A stretch of DNA of 64,000 nucleotides from Guptibacillus hwajinpoensis. GTDB lineage: Bacteria; Bacillota; Bacilli; Bacillales; Guptibacillaceae. Location of the stretch: the NCBI RefSeq assembly GCF_020524165.1, contig NZ_JAIVKU010000004.1, positions 558,001 to 622,000 on the forward strand. Direction: 5' to 3'. The translations under genes and the position numbers were made by a program. Every line of letters starts with the position of its first letter. Position 1 is the first letter of the stretch. The notes under the pieces were generated by a model. The model was not told where the DNA came from. It saw nothing but the letters and a program-made list of their open reading frames with translations, and did no database searches. This document shows, piece by piece, positions 17,616 to 26,093 of the stretch.

Positions 17616-18622
17616 TGTTGAACTTCTTATCGAAGCGTGTACTCATCAGTATCGTTGCTGTGGCTGCTGTGTTATTCCCTCTGGTGTTTCCGAATATGTA
17701 TGTCCTTCAATTGCTTACGCTGGTCTTTATTTGGTCCATTGCTGTCTATGGATTTAATATTATTTCAGGTTACGTAGGTTATTTGTCTCTCGCACACGCA
17801 GGCTTTTTTGCAATCGGAGCGTATGGCCTAGGTCTTTTGACAACGAAAGGCGGTTTGTCTTATTGGCTATCTTTACTTCTAGCAGTAATTATCACATCCA
17901 TTGCGGGAGCGTTGGTTGGGGTGATCGCCCTTCGAACCAAATCTCACTTCTTTGCAATTTATACCATGTGCGTAGGTGTCATTGTTTATCTTTTAATTGA
18001 CAAATGGGATAGTTTAACCGGTGGTGTAAGAGGTTTAATAGGGATTCCGGCTCCAGGAAACTTAGGACCGATTACGTTTGATACGTTAACCTCCCAATAT
18101 TACCTTGCTTTGTTCTTTCTGTCGTTTACGATTTTCCTTTGTTATCGTATTGTGCATTCTCTTCTCGGAAGAACGTTTATTGCGATAAGAAACAGTGAAG
18201 AACTTGCCAAAACAATTGGGATATCCATCATGAAAAATCAGCTGTTGGCATTTACTCTATCAGCCTTATTTGCCGGACTTTCAGGTGCGTTATATGCTTC
18301 GTTTATCCGATTTATCGGTCCACAAATATCAGCGATTACCGTAACGTTTGAAATGCTGATGTATCTTCTAGTTGGTGGCATTGGAACACTAGCAGGACCA
18401 ATTGTCGGAACACTTATTGTGATTTCACTTACTCAATCATTACAGTTTCTTGAAGAATATCGCATGCTTATTTTTGGCCCGGTTGTTGTTTTATTAGTTT
18501 TATACTATCCGCGTGGCATTACTGGTAGTATAAATGGCTATTTACAAAAAAAGAAACAGCAAAGAGTTAAAGTAGCGAATGAAGAACATGATGAGAAAAG
18601 GAAAGTAGGTGAGGCAGGGTAA
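17615..18622 (+). CDS. LIV-type ABC transporter permease (LivM-like)
   Basis: Second permease, 335 aa, strongly hydrophobic, with the LivM motif SGYVGYLSLAHAGFFAIGAY and GGIGTLAGPIVG near the end. The C-terminal 30 residues are lysine-rich and cytosolic. Start ATG overlaps the LivH stop by one base (TAATG), and its own stop overlaps the ATPase start in the same way, so translation of all three is probably coupled. Confidence 0.92.
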   Translation: MLNFLSKRVLISIVAVAAVLFPLVFPNMYVLQLLTLVFIWSIAVYGFNIISGYVGYLSLAHAGFFAIGAYGLGLLTTKGGLSYWLSLLLAVIITSIAGALVGVIALRTKSHFFAIYTMCVGVIVYLLIDKWDSLTGGVRGLIGIPAPGNLGPITFDTLTSQYYLALFFLSFTIFLCYRIVHSLLGRTFIAIRNSEELAKTIGISIMKNQLLAFTLSALFAGLSGALYASFIRFIGPQISAITVTFEMLMYLLVGGIGTLAGPIVGTLIVISLTQSLQFLEEYRMLIFGPVVVLLVLYYPRGITGSINGYLQKKKQQRVKVANEEHDEKRKVGEAG

Positions 18623-19401
18623 TGTTCTTTTCGACAGAGGGAATTACAAAACGTTTTGGGGGATTAGCAGCCGTTGAAGATGTGAGTGTATCGGTTGAAA
18701 AAGGGACGATTACAGCCATAATTGGCCCAAATGGTGCAGGTAAATCTACTTTTTTTAATCTGATAAGTGGAATTCATCCACTTTCATCAGGGAAAATTTT
18801 ATTTAAAGATCACGATATTACCAGAATGCCCCCCCAACAAATTGCGCGACTTGGAATTGGGAGAACATTTCAAACGACTAATTTATTTGAGCAATCGACC
18901 GTCCTTGATAATGTTCTCATCGGACATAGACTACGAACAAAGTCTGGTATTTGGGATGCGATATTCCGAACGAAAAGAGAAAAAGAGGAAGAAAAACGGT
19001 CATACCAAAAAGCACTCGAGGCACTGGAGTTTGTTGAAATGATGCATGTAATAGAACACCCTGTCTCTCTTATTTCGCAGGAAGAGAAGAAGAGACTTGC
19101 CTTTGCGCTTGCCCTAGCAACCGATCCAGAAATGGTTCTTCTCGATGAACCTGCTGCAGGTGTTAATCCTGATGAAACGGATGGGCTAGCCTATTTAATG
19201 AGGAAAATGGCTGATCACGGAATTACCGTTTGTTTAATCGAACATAAAATGCCAATGATTATGAGTCTCGCTGATCAAATAGTTGTCTTAAATCATGGAA
19301 AGAAAATTGCAGAAGGACGACCTGAAGAAATTCGTCAAAATGAAGCTGTTATTCAAGCCTATCTCGGAGGTGAAGCGCATGCTCCAGTTAAACAATATTA
19401 A
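18622..19401 (+). CDS. LIV-type ABC transporter ATPase (LivG-like)
   Basis: Cytosolic ATPase subunit, 259 aa. Walker A GPNGAGKS (about residues 35-42), Q-loop region FQTTNLF, Walker B MVLLDEPAAGVNPDE and the switch histidine in LIEHKM are intact. The ABC signature, LAYGQQRR-like in LivG and LSGGQ in general, reads SLISQEEKKRLAFAL, so the two glycines are missing. In a heterodimer the other ATPase could still supply one good site. The 3' end overlaps the next ATPase gene by 23 bases. Confidence 0.9.
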   Translation: MFFSTEGITKRFGGLAAVEDVSVSVEKGTITAIIGPNGAGKSTFFNLISGIHPLSSGKILFKDHDITRMPPQQIARLGIGRTFQTTNLFEQSTVLDNVLIGHRLRTKSGIWDAIFRTKREKEEEKRSYQKALEALEFVEMMHVIEHPVSLISQEEKKRLAFALALATDPEMVLLDEPAAGVNPDETDGLAYLMRKMADHGITVCLIEHKMPMIMSLADQIVVLNHGKKIAEGRPEEIRQNEAVIQAYLGGEAHAPVKQY

Positions 19402-20086
19402 TGTAAACTATGGCGCTTCTTCTGTACTTCATAATATTTCAATCGAAGTAAAAAAAGGTGAAACGGTTGTCTTACTTGGAGCTAACGGAGCCGGTAAAAG
19501 CACGATATTTCGTACGATCAGTGGATTGATGAAACCTGTCTCTGGTGATGTGATCTTTATGGATCGTAAGTTAACTGGAAAATCACCACATTCTCTAGTT
19601 AAAGAAGGAATCGTGCAATGTCCCGAAGGTAGAAAGTTGTTTCCACAAATGTCCGTTTACGAAAATTTGAAAATGGGTAGTTTTGTTCATCGAAAACATC
19701 GAAAAGAAGTGGAACAGAGCTTAAAGGAGGTGTATTCCCTTTTTCCGATTTTACATGACAAGCGTCATGAGGCAGCAGGATCTCTTAGTGGTGGCCAACA
19801 GCAGATGTTAGCAATTGGACGAGCATTAATGGCAAAACCGAAAGTTCTCTTACTAGATGAACCTTCACTAGGGCTTGCCCCACTCATTGTGGAGCAAATG
19901 TTTCATATTATTGAAGATATCAATGAACAAGGCACCACAATTCTTCTAGCTGAGCAAAATGCCAATGCTGCACTACAAATTTCTAACCGCGGTTATGTGA
20001 TTGAAAGTGGCAAGATTGTTCTTGAAGGAAGTAAAGAGGAACTTTTGTCAAATGATCAAATTCGAAAAGCTTATATTGGAGCATAA
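19379..20086 (+). CDS. LIV-type ABC transporter ATPase (LivF-like)
   Basis: Second ATPase, 235 aa. Walker A GANGAGKS, the LivF-specific CPEGRKLFPQMSV, signature SLSGGQQQMLAIGRAL and Walker B VLLLDEPSLGLAP are all canonical. I chose ATG 19379, 6 bases after GGAGGTGA; a longer in-frame version from 19295 would have no ribosome site and extra residues absent from the family. It overlaps the LivG gene end. The substrate-binding protein gene follows after 31 bases. Confidence 0.92.
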   Translation: MLQLNNINVNYGASSVLHNISIEVKKGETVVLLGANGAGKSTIFRTISGLMKPVSGDVIFMDRKLTGKSPHSLVKEGIVQCPEGRKLFPQMSVYENLKMGSFVHRKHRKEVEQSLKEVYSLFPILHDKRHEAAGSLSGGQQQMLAIGRALMAKPKVLLLDEPSLGLAPLIVEQMFHIIEDINEQGTTILLAEQNANAALQISNRGYVIESGKIVLEGSKEELLSNDQIRKAYIGA

Positions 20087-20117
20087 TAACGGAATCGATT
20101 TGAATAGGGGGAAAACA

Positions 20118-21353
20118 ATGAGAATCGGGATAAAGCTTTTTGTTTACATGGTAATGTTGATCGGGATGATGGTAGTGGCTGGTTGTGCGGCAGGTTCAGT
20201 TAGTAACTCTAGCAATGAAGGGGCTTCAAATACAAACGAACCAAAAGATACGAGCAAGGAAACTAGTGCAGAATCAACGATGGAAAATACAGTGAATATT
20301 GGGTTTAGTGGCCCTTTAAGTGGCCCTGCCGCTTACTATGGTGAGAATACGTTAAGCGGTTTAGAAATGGCTGTTGATGAAATTAATCAGGAAGGCATTG
20401 ATGTAGATGGCAAAAAATACGGGATTAATCTCGTAACGCTTGACGATCAGTATTTGCCTAATGAAACGGGAACAAATGCAAGAAGACTAGTCCAAGAAAA
20501 TGATACACCTATTATTTTTGTTCCACATAGCGGTGGGGTGTTCGCCACACAAGTGTTTAACGAACAAGAAGATTTTTTAATTGCGGCCTATACAAGTGAG
20601 CCTAAGATTATGGAACAGAATAATTCACTAACATTAGGAATTCCACCAGCGTATAGTGCGTATCCTGAAGTTTTTACAAACTATCAAATGGAACGATTTG
20701 GTAAGAAAATTGCCCTGTTACCAACTTCATCTCAGTACGGAAAAGACTGGACGGAAGCTCTAAAACCAGTATGGGAAGAAAACGGTGGAGAAGTGGTTTT
20801 TGAAGGCTCCATTGATTTTAGCAAAGATACTGACTTTTTCTCCATTGTTACAAAAGCGCTTAGCAATAATCCAGATGTGCTGTTTGTAGGAGGACCTTCA
20901 CAACCTACAGCTCTTGTTATTAAGCAAGCAAGAGAATTGGGCTTTGAAGGAGGATTTATGCTGATGGACCAGTCAAAAATCGAAGAAATTGAACCTGTTC
21001 TTGGTGGACTTGATCAGTTAGAGGGGACGATTGGTGCCCTACCAATTATTGATAGTGATGCGCCAGGTGCCGAAGCGTTTATCAGTCAATACAAAGAACG
21101 TTTCGATCGAATTCCGACTGCCGAGGGTGCTTTTAATTATCAGGCCATGCATGTCATTGCCAATGCTATGTCTGAATCAGGTTCAGTCGATGATCCAACG
21201 AAGATTATGGAAAGTATGGATGCCGCCATTCAGTCGCTTCCTGATGAAAAAATGGTATGGCACTTAACAGGGATTTATAACGGTGGTGCATTTGACTGGA
21301 AACCAGCCATTGGAGCAGTTGAAGATGGAGAAGTTGTAAAAATAGAAGATTAA
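20118..21353 (+). CDS. LIV-type ABC transporter substrate-binding lipoprotein
   Basis: Periplasmic-binding-protein-type receptor, 411 aa, anchored outside the membrane. It has a lipoprotein signal peptide ending VVAGC (Cys23), a Ser/Asn/Thr/Glu-rich linker to about residue 55, then a Peripla_BP_6 domain starting VNIGFSGPLSGPAAYYG. This completes the importer. ATG 20118 follows AGGGGGAAAAC; longer in-frame starts fall inside the LivF gene. Ligand class cannot be read from sequence, but the receptor is encoded directly before an acyl-CoA ligase and a lactonase. Confidence 0.92.
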   Translation: MRIGIKLFVYMVMLIGMMVVAGCAAGSVSNSSNEGASNTNEPKDTSKETSAESTMENTVNIGFSGPLSGPAAYYGENTLSGLEMAVDEINQEGIDVDGKKYGINLVTLDDQYLPNETGTNARRLVQENDTPIIFVPHSGGVFATQVFNEQEDFLIAAYTSEPKIMEQNNSLTLGIPPAYSAYPEVFTNYQMERFGKKIALLPTSSQYGKDWTEALKPVWEENGGEVVFEGSIDFSKDTDFFSIVTKALSNNPDVLFVGGPSQPTALVIKQARELGFEGGFMLMDQSKIEEIEPVLGGLDQLEGTIGALPIIDSDAPGAEAFISQYKERFDRIPTAEGAFNYQAMHVIANAMSESGSVDDPTKIMESMDAAIQSLPDEKMVWHLTGIYNGGAFDWKPAIGAVEDGEVVKIED

Positions 21354-21380
21354 GAGAAAGTGAAAGGGGATCTAAAAGTA

Positions 21381-23048
21381 ATGCAATCAAATCATTTTCA
21401 GTTCTGGCCGAAACGAGTACCTTATTCTCTAACCATTCCTGAAACGACCATTTATGATAATCTTACAGTTTCAGCTAAACGATATCCAAATAAAGAAGCG
21501 ATTTTATACTATGGAGCAAAGATGACGTATAAAGAGTTGCTTCATGAAGTTAATCAGACTGCTGCATTTCTTAAACAGTTGAATGTAAACGAGGGAGAAA
21601 ACGTCCTTCTTTTTATGCAAAATTCCGCACAGTTCGTCATTAGTTATTATGCAATCTTAAGAGCTAACGCTGTTGTCGTCCCAATTAATCCGATGTTAAC
21701 AGCAGAAGAGCTATCATTTTATATTAAGGATTGCGAGATTAAAACAGCGATTGTGGGTCAAGAGCTATATGATAAAGTAGAGCCGTTAGTTAACACGACT
21801 ACTCTTACAAATGTGATTACAGCAGCTTACTCTTACTATGCGGGTAATGAAAGTGATGTACCGGGTGAGGTGGCTTTAGAGACAATCAGAGTAAACAAAC
21901 CAAATCATTATACATGGGAAGATGCAATCCATCATTCACATGAACCTGGAGAGTATGTACGTACGATCAATGATGTTGCAGTTATGCCATATACATCTGG
22001 AACGACAGGTTTACCGAAAGGGTGTATTCATCCAAATCGAACGCTACAAGCAAATGCGGTCGGTGCCTCTCAGTGGATGAATATTACTGCGGATGGAGTG
22101 CATCTTGTAACACTTCCTTTATTTCACGTAACGGGGATGCTTCATAGCATGCATGCACCGATTTATAGCGGAGCACCAATGGTCATTATGACGCGCTGGG
22201 ATCGCAATTTAGCAGCCAAATATATAGAACAATATGAGGTTGCTAACTGGGTAAATATTAGTACGATGCTTATTGATTTTCTTTCAAATCCAAATCTACC
22301 AAACTACTCTATCTCATCATTGAAAATACTTGCAGGGGGAGGAGCTCCTTTACCGGCGGCTGTAGGAGAGAAATTGTACAAATTAACTGGACTGCGATTT
22401 ATCGAAGGATATGGTTTATCTGAAACAATTTCACACACACACTTTAATCCACCAGATTTTCCTAAACTTCAGTGCCTTGGTGTACCATCGTTTGATGTGG
22501 ATGCTCGTGTCATCGATCCGAATACAATGAAGGAGCTCGGTCCTGGAGAGCCTGGCGAAATCATTGTGAATGGTCCTCAGGTGTTTGATGGCTACTACAA
22601 TCGTGACGATGAAAATCGCAGTTCATTTATTGAAATTGATGGGAAGTCTTTTTTCAGAACTGGAGATATTGGTCGATATGATGAAGAGGGATATTTCTTT
22701 ATGATTGATCGCGTGAAGCGAATGGTCAATGCTTCTGGTTTTAAAGTATGGCCAACAGAAGTCGAATCAATTTTATATAAACACCCAGCTGTTCAACAAG
22801 CGTGTGTCGTTGGTGTACCGGACCCAAGGCGAGGAGAAACAGTGAAAGCGTTCGTCATATTAAATGAAAATGATAAAGGGAAGGTGACAGAAGAAGAGAT
22901 TATTGAATGGTCAAAGAACCAGATGGCAGCTTATAAATACCCTAGAATGATTGAATTTATGGACGCTTTTCCTACAACGAGCAGTGGTAAGATTTTATGG
23001 AGAAAGCTTCAGGATAACGAGCGTCAAAAAGCAGAGGGAGTGAAGTAA
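21381..23048 (+). CDS. Acyl-CoA synthetase (AMP-binding)
   Basis: Third adenylate-forming ligase of the cluster, 555 aa. YTSGTTGLPKGCIHPN, GYGLSETISHTH, FFRTGDIGRYDEEGY and SSGKILWRKL (catalytic lysine) are present. It resembles the truncated ligase at the window start more than the one at 7013. ATG 21381 follows AAAGGGGATC; a GTG at 21360 overlaps that site. Placed between the importer and the lactonase, it may activate the acid formed by ring opening or the imported acid itself. Confidence 0.92.
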   Translation: MQSNHFQFWPKRVPYSLTIPETTIYDNLTVSAKRYPNKEAILYYGAKMTYKELLHEVNQTAAFLKQLNVNEGENVLLFMQNSAQFVISYYAILRANAVVVPINPMLTAEELSFYIKDCEIKTAIVGQELYDKVEPLVNTTTLTNVITAAYSYYAGNESDVPGEVALETIRVNKPNHYTWEDAIHHSHEPGEYVRTINDVAVMPYTSGTTGLPKGCIHPNRTLQANAVGASQWMNITADGVHLVTLPLFHVTGMLHSMHAPIYSGAPMVIMTRWDRNLAAKYIEQYEVANWVNISTMLIDFLSNPNLPNYSISSLKILAGGGAPLPAAVGEKLYKLTGLRFIEGYGLSETISHTHFNPPDFPKLQCLGVPSFDVDARVIDPNTMKELGPGEPGEIIVNGPQVFDGYYNRDDENRSSFIEIDGKSFFRTGDIGRYDEEGYFFMIDRVKRMVNASGFKVWPTEVESILYKHPAVQQACVVGVPDPRRGETVKAFVILNENDKGKVTEEEIIEWSKNQMAAYKYPRMIEFMDAFPTTSSGKILWRKLQDNERQKAEGVK

Positions 23049-23049
23049 T

Positions 23050-24048
23050 ATGAGGAAAACAGTCGAAACCGTTACTGGTCCAATACCGGTTGATCAGCTC
23101 GGTAAAACATTAGTTCACGAACATTTTGCTTTTGGTTATCCAGGATTTAGCGGTGATATTTCTCTTGGAGCATTTGATTTTCAGGAGGCACTTCAAGTTG
23201 GAATTTCAGTGGCCGAAAGTGTCATGACTCACGGTGTAAGAACGGTTGTAGATCCAACGCCAAACGAATGTGGAAGAAATCCGGAGCTTCTTCAAAAAAT
23301 CTCAACAGAAACGGGCCTTCAAATTATTTGTGCGACTGGTTACTACTATGAGGGAGAAGGAGCAACGCCTTATTTTAAGTTTAGGCAAGGTCTTGGAACA
23401 GCGGAAGAAGATATATATGAAATGTTTATAAAGGAAATAACAGATGGTATTGGAACAACTGGAATTAAACCAGGCATAATTAAGTTAGCATCTAGTAAAG
23501 ACCAGATTACGGATTATGAGATGATGTTTTTTAAAGCAGCTGCTCGAGTGCATAAAGAAACAGGTATTTCAATATTAACCCACACGCAAGAAGGAACAAT
23601 GGGTCCTGAACAAGCCAGGCTCCTAGTGGAAGAAGGCGTAAACCCTCAGTCAATTATTATCGGGCATATGTGTGGCAATACGGATGCCGCCTATCATTTA
23701 AGAACATTAGAATTAGGAGTGAACATCGGATTCGATCGATTTGGCATTCAGGGGCTTGTTGGAGCACCATTCGACAAAGAGCGTCTTATCACGTTGATTG
23801 GATTACTTAGTAGTGGATATGAAAAACAAATTATGCTTTCGCATGATACTGTCAACTACTGGATGGGGCGTCCCCCGGTGCTTCCAGAGCAAGTCGAGAA
23901 AATTATGGCGAACTGGCAGCCAGTGTATATTTTTGAAGAAATTCTTCCGAAATTAAAGGCAGCCGGTATTACGGATGAAACCATAGCCATATTATTTGAG
24001 GCAAATCCCAAAAAACTTTTTTCATCAGAAGCCAGGGTAAAAGCATAG
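23050..24048 (+). CDS. Phosphotriesterase-family metal-dependent hydrolase, probable lactonase
   Basis: Amidohydrolase-superfamily protein, 332 aa. The binuclear metal ligands of phosphotriesterase-like lactonases are all visible: His23 and His25 (LVHEH), Lys145 (GIIKLAS, normally carboxylated), His178 (LTHTQEG), His206 (IGHMCGN) and Asp266 (LSHDTV). Members of this family mostly open lactones rather than hydrolyse phosphotriesters. The start is 1 base after the ligase stop, with GGGAGTGAAG upstream. A lactonase in a hydroxy-acid ligase and beta-oxidation cluster suggests it makes the hydroxy acid that is then loaded on CoA. A strong terminator ends the operon. Confidence 0.88.
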   Translation: MRKTVETVTGPIPVDQLGKTLVHEHFAFGYPGFSGDISLGAFDFQEALQVGISVAESVMTHGVRTVVDPTPNECGRNPELLQKISTETGLQIICATGYYYEGEGATPYFKFRQGLGTAEEDIYEMFIKEITDGIGTTGIKPGIIKLASSKDQITDYEMMFFKAAARVHKETGISILTHTQEGTMGPEQARLLVEEGVNPQSIIIGHMCGNTDAAYHLRTLELGVNIGFDRFGIQGLVGAPFDKERLITLIGLLSSGYEKQIMLSHDTVNYWMGRPPVLPEQVEKIMANWQPVYIFEEILPKLKAAGITDETIAILFEANPKKLFSSEARVKA

Positions 24049-24078
24049 AAAAAAGCGAGGAGAGATCCTCGCTTTTTT
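24049..24078. terminator. Bidirectional terminator ending the catabolic region
   Basis: Stem GCGAGGA/TCCTCGC with a GAGA loop, flanked by six A and six T residues. It serves the lactonase gene on the plus strand and the convergent reductase gene on the minus strand. Confidence 0.9.
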
Positions 24079-24083
24079 CTATG

Positions 24084-25004
24084 CTAACTGTTCTGAGTTT
24101 CGTAAGGTTTTATTAAACGATAGAGGGTTTCCGTGTATGGCAGGTTTAATTGTACCTGCTTAGCAAGACGTAACGCTCCTCCTTGGAGATGTTCAACTTC
24201 AAGTTTATTTTTCTTCCTTTTATCTTGATGCATCGAAGACGTCGCTTCATATGGTAGGGAATGAAATGATTCCATGCGACGATCGATATCTGCTTGATTG
24301 ATGTGGACGTCATACAGTGAAGCAAGAGCTTTGATTTCTGTCATCACGTTCTCGACAAGTTTAAGTGTTTCAGGGACATCTCGAATAGTTCCTGTATGAA
24401 GATCTCCAGCTGTTGTAACGCCAGACATAGCTGAAATAAACATATATTTTTTCCACATCTCTTCTTCGATGTTAGAAGTTAATTGTGAGTTGAAATTCGC
24501 ACGTTCATTTATTTCGTTTAATGAGTCACATACTTCTTTTTGAGAGGGATGCAATGGACCAAATATCAATTCATGGAGGTCACTTGTATGATGGACATGT
24601 CCGCGGTCATCAAGTGTCGCAATAATATACGATAAACCACCTAAAACAGCTTCTTTCCCAAGCGTTTCTTGTAGGATTGTGATATGTTCAATGCCATTTA
24701 AGATCGGAAGCACCTTTGCTCCTTTCGCGACAAACTCTTTAAGTACAGGAATGGTGTCTTCAAGGTGGTATCCTTTTACGCCCAATAACACTACATCAGG
24801 TGAAGTAGCTTCTGAGGGGTTCGTAACAAGTGTAGGGGAAGAGACTTTTGTATCGCCTTTTACACTTGTCACTTGTAATCCTTCACGCTCAATTTGCTTT
24901 TTTCTTCCTTCGCGTACATAAAAGGAAACATCTGTGCCGCTATCTGCCCATCTTAATCCGAAATATGTACCTAGTGCTCCTGCACCAAAAATTAAAACTT
25001 TCAT
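24084..25004 (-). CDS. 2-dehydropantoate 2-reductase family protein (PanE-like)
   Basis: NADPH-dependent reductase fold of 306 aa with the N-terminal Rossmann motif MKVLIFGAGALGTYFG, the LPILNGIEH region and a helical C-terminal domain. PanE reduces ketopantoate to pantoate for CoA synthesis, but many members of this family are paralogues with unknown 2-ketoacid substrates. The minus-strand ATG at 25004 has AAGGAGG upstream; an in-frame ATG further out at 25070 has none. It is transcribed toward the lactonase gene with a shared terminator. Confidence 0.82.
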   Translation of the reverse strand: MKVLIFGAGALGTYFGLRWADSGTDVSFYVREGRKKQIEREGLQVTSVKGDTKVSSPTLVTNPSEATSPDVVLLGVKGYHLEDTIPVLKEFVAKGAKVLPILNGIEHITILQETLGKEAVLGGLSYIIATLDDRGHVHHTSDLHELIFGPLHPSQKEVCDSLNEINERANFNSQLTSNIEEEMWKKYMFISAMSGVTTAGDLHTGTIRDVPETLKLVENVMTEIKALASLYDVHINQADIDRRMESFHSLPYEATSSMHQDKRKKNKLEVEHLQGGALRLAKQVQLNLPYTETLYRLIKPYETQNS

Positions 25005-25081
25005 AAAAATCCTCCTTTTTCGAAATCGCTTTCTTTCTATTACTCTACTTATTTTGCGTAATAATTTCAAGAAAGAAGGAT

Positions 25082-26035
25082 ATGAAAATGGTGTACAGAA
25101 ATAGCTTAAGTGGGGGAAGTTGGAAAGGAATGATAACCTTGAAAATCTTATCTAGGAAACAGTTTGAAAAAGCATGCGAATTTATAGCGCTATATGCAAG
25201 ACCGCTCGATCGCGAGTATTTCGCATACTGGAGAGGGGTAGGGGAGAAGGAGCGAGTCCTTCAAGAACTTGAAGTCTTCCGGAATGAAGATGGTGGTTTT
25301 GGAAACAATATTGAGCCTGATTTTCGGTTGCAAAAGTCATCTCCTCTGGGGACAACCATTGCATTTCAATACCTATATCAGCTTAACATAAATGCTCAGC
25401 ATCCGTTTGTTGTGGACGGAACAAACTATTTCCTTCATACTTTTCAAACGAACGGCTGGCAATCAGTACCACTTTCTGTGAATGATGTGCCGCATGCACC
25501 GTGGTGGCATGTTTCAGACAAGATCGTCAACTATTCTGCTAATCCTGATGCAGAAATCGTGGGTTATCTTATACACTATGACGTGCAACATCCTCTAACC
25601 ACAAAGGCATTCGATATAGTAATGAACCATCTGAAGGATTTAAATGAATATGAAATTCATGAAGTGCAATGTTACCTTCGCTTAGCAAAGCTAGCGGGTG
25701 GAGATGTTTATCAGAAAATTCATCAAAAAATAGAGCAGAAGCTTTCATCTATCATTGATCCACCTGAAAAATGGAATCAGTATGGAGTACAGCCCATTTC
25801 ATTAGCCGACTCTATACAATCTCCTTTTGCTAAAGAGCTCAATCAAGAGCTGGATGTTAACTTGGATTATTTGATTGAAAAACAGCTTGATAATGGAAGC
25901 TGGGAACCAAGCTGGTCTTGGGGACAGTTTGAAGATCAATGGGAAGTTGCCAAAAGAGAGTGGCAGGGGGTATTGACTGTTCAGAACTTGATCACCCTTT
26001 CTAAATTTGGTCGTATTGAAAGTTCGACTGTTTAG
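25082..26035 (+). CDS. Prenyltransferase/squalene-cyclase-like alpha-toroid protein of unknown function
   Basis: Protein of about 317 aa with features of alpha/alpha toroid repeats: EDGGFGNNIEPDF near residue 67 and a second QLDNGSWEPSWSWG near residue 272. Both resemble the glycine- and tryptophan-rich QW-type turns of cyclase and prenyltransferase folds. I see no DxDD or zinc-binding set, so catalysis is not supported. The start is uncertain: ATG 25082, ATG 25088 (better spaced from AGAAGGAT) and ATG 25130 (after AAAGGA) are all possible. It is divergent from the PanE-like gene. Confidence 0.72.
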   Translation: MKMVYRNSLSGGSWKGMITLKILSRKQFEKACEFIALYARPLDREYFAYWRGVGEKERVLQELEVFRNEDGGFGNNIEPDFRLQKSSPLGTTIAFQYLYQLNINAQHPFVVDGTNYFLHTFQTNGWQSVPLSVNDVPHAPWWHVSDKIVNYSANPDAEIVGYLIHYDVQHPLTTKAFDIVMNHLKDLNEYEIHEVQCYLRLAKLAGGDVYQKIHQKIEQKLSSIIDPPEKWNQYGVQPISLADSIQSPFAKELNQELDVNLDYLIEKQLDNGSWEPSWSWGQFEDQWEVAKREWQGVLTVQNLITLSKFGRIESSTV

Positions 26036-26093
26036 AAATGGGGAAAGAAAGGGAACATAGTAGAGAAATCTTGATTGAGAGGAGTTTTCTACT

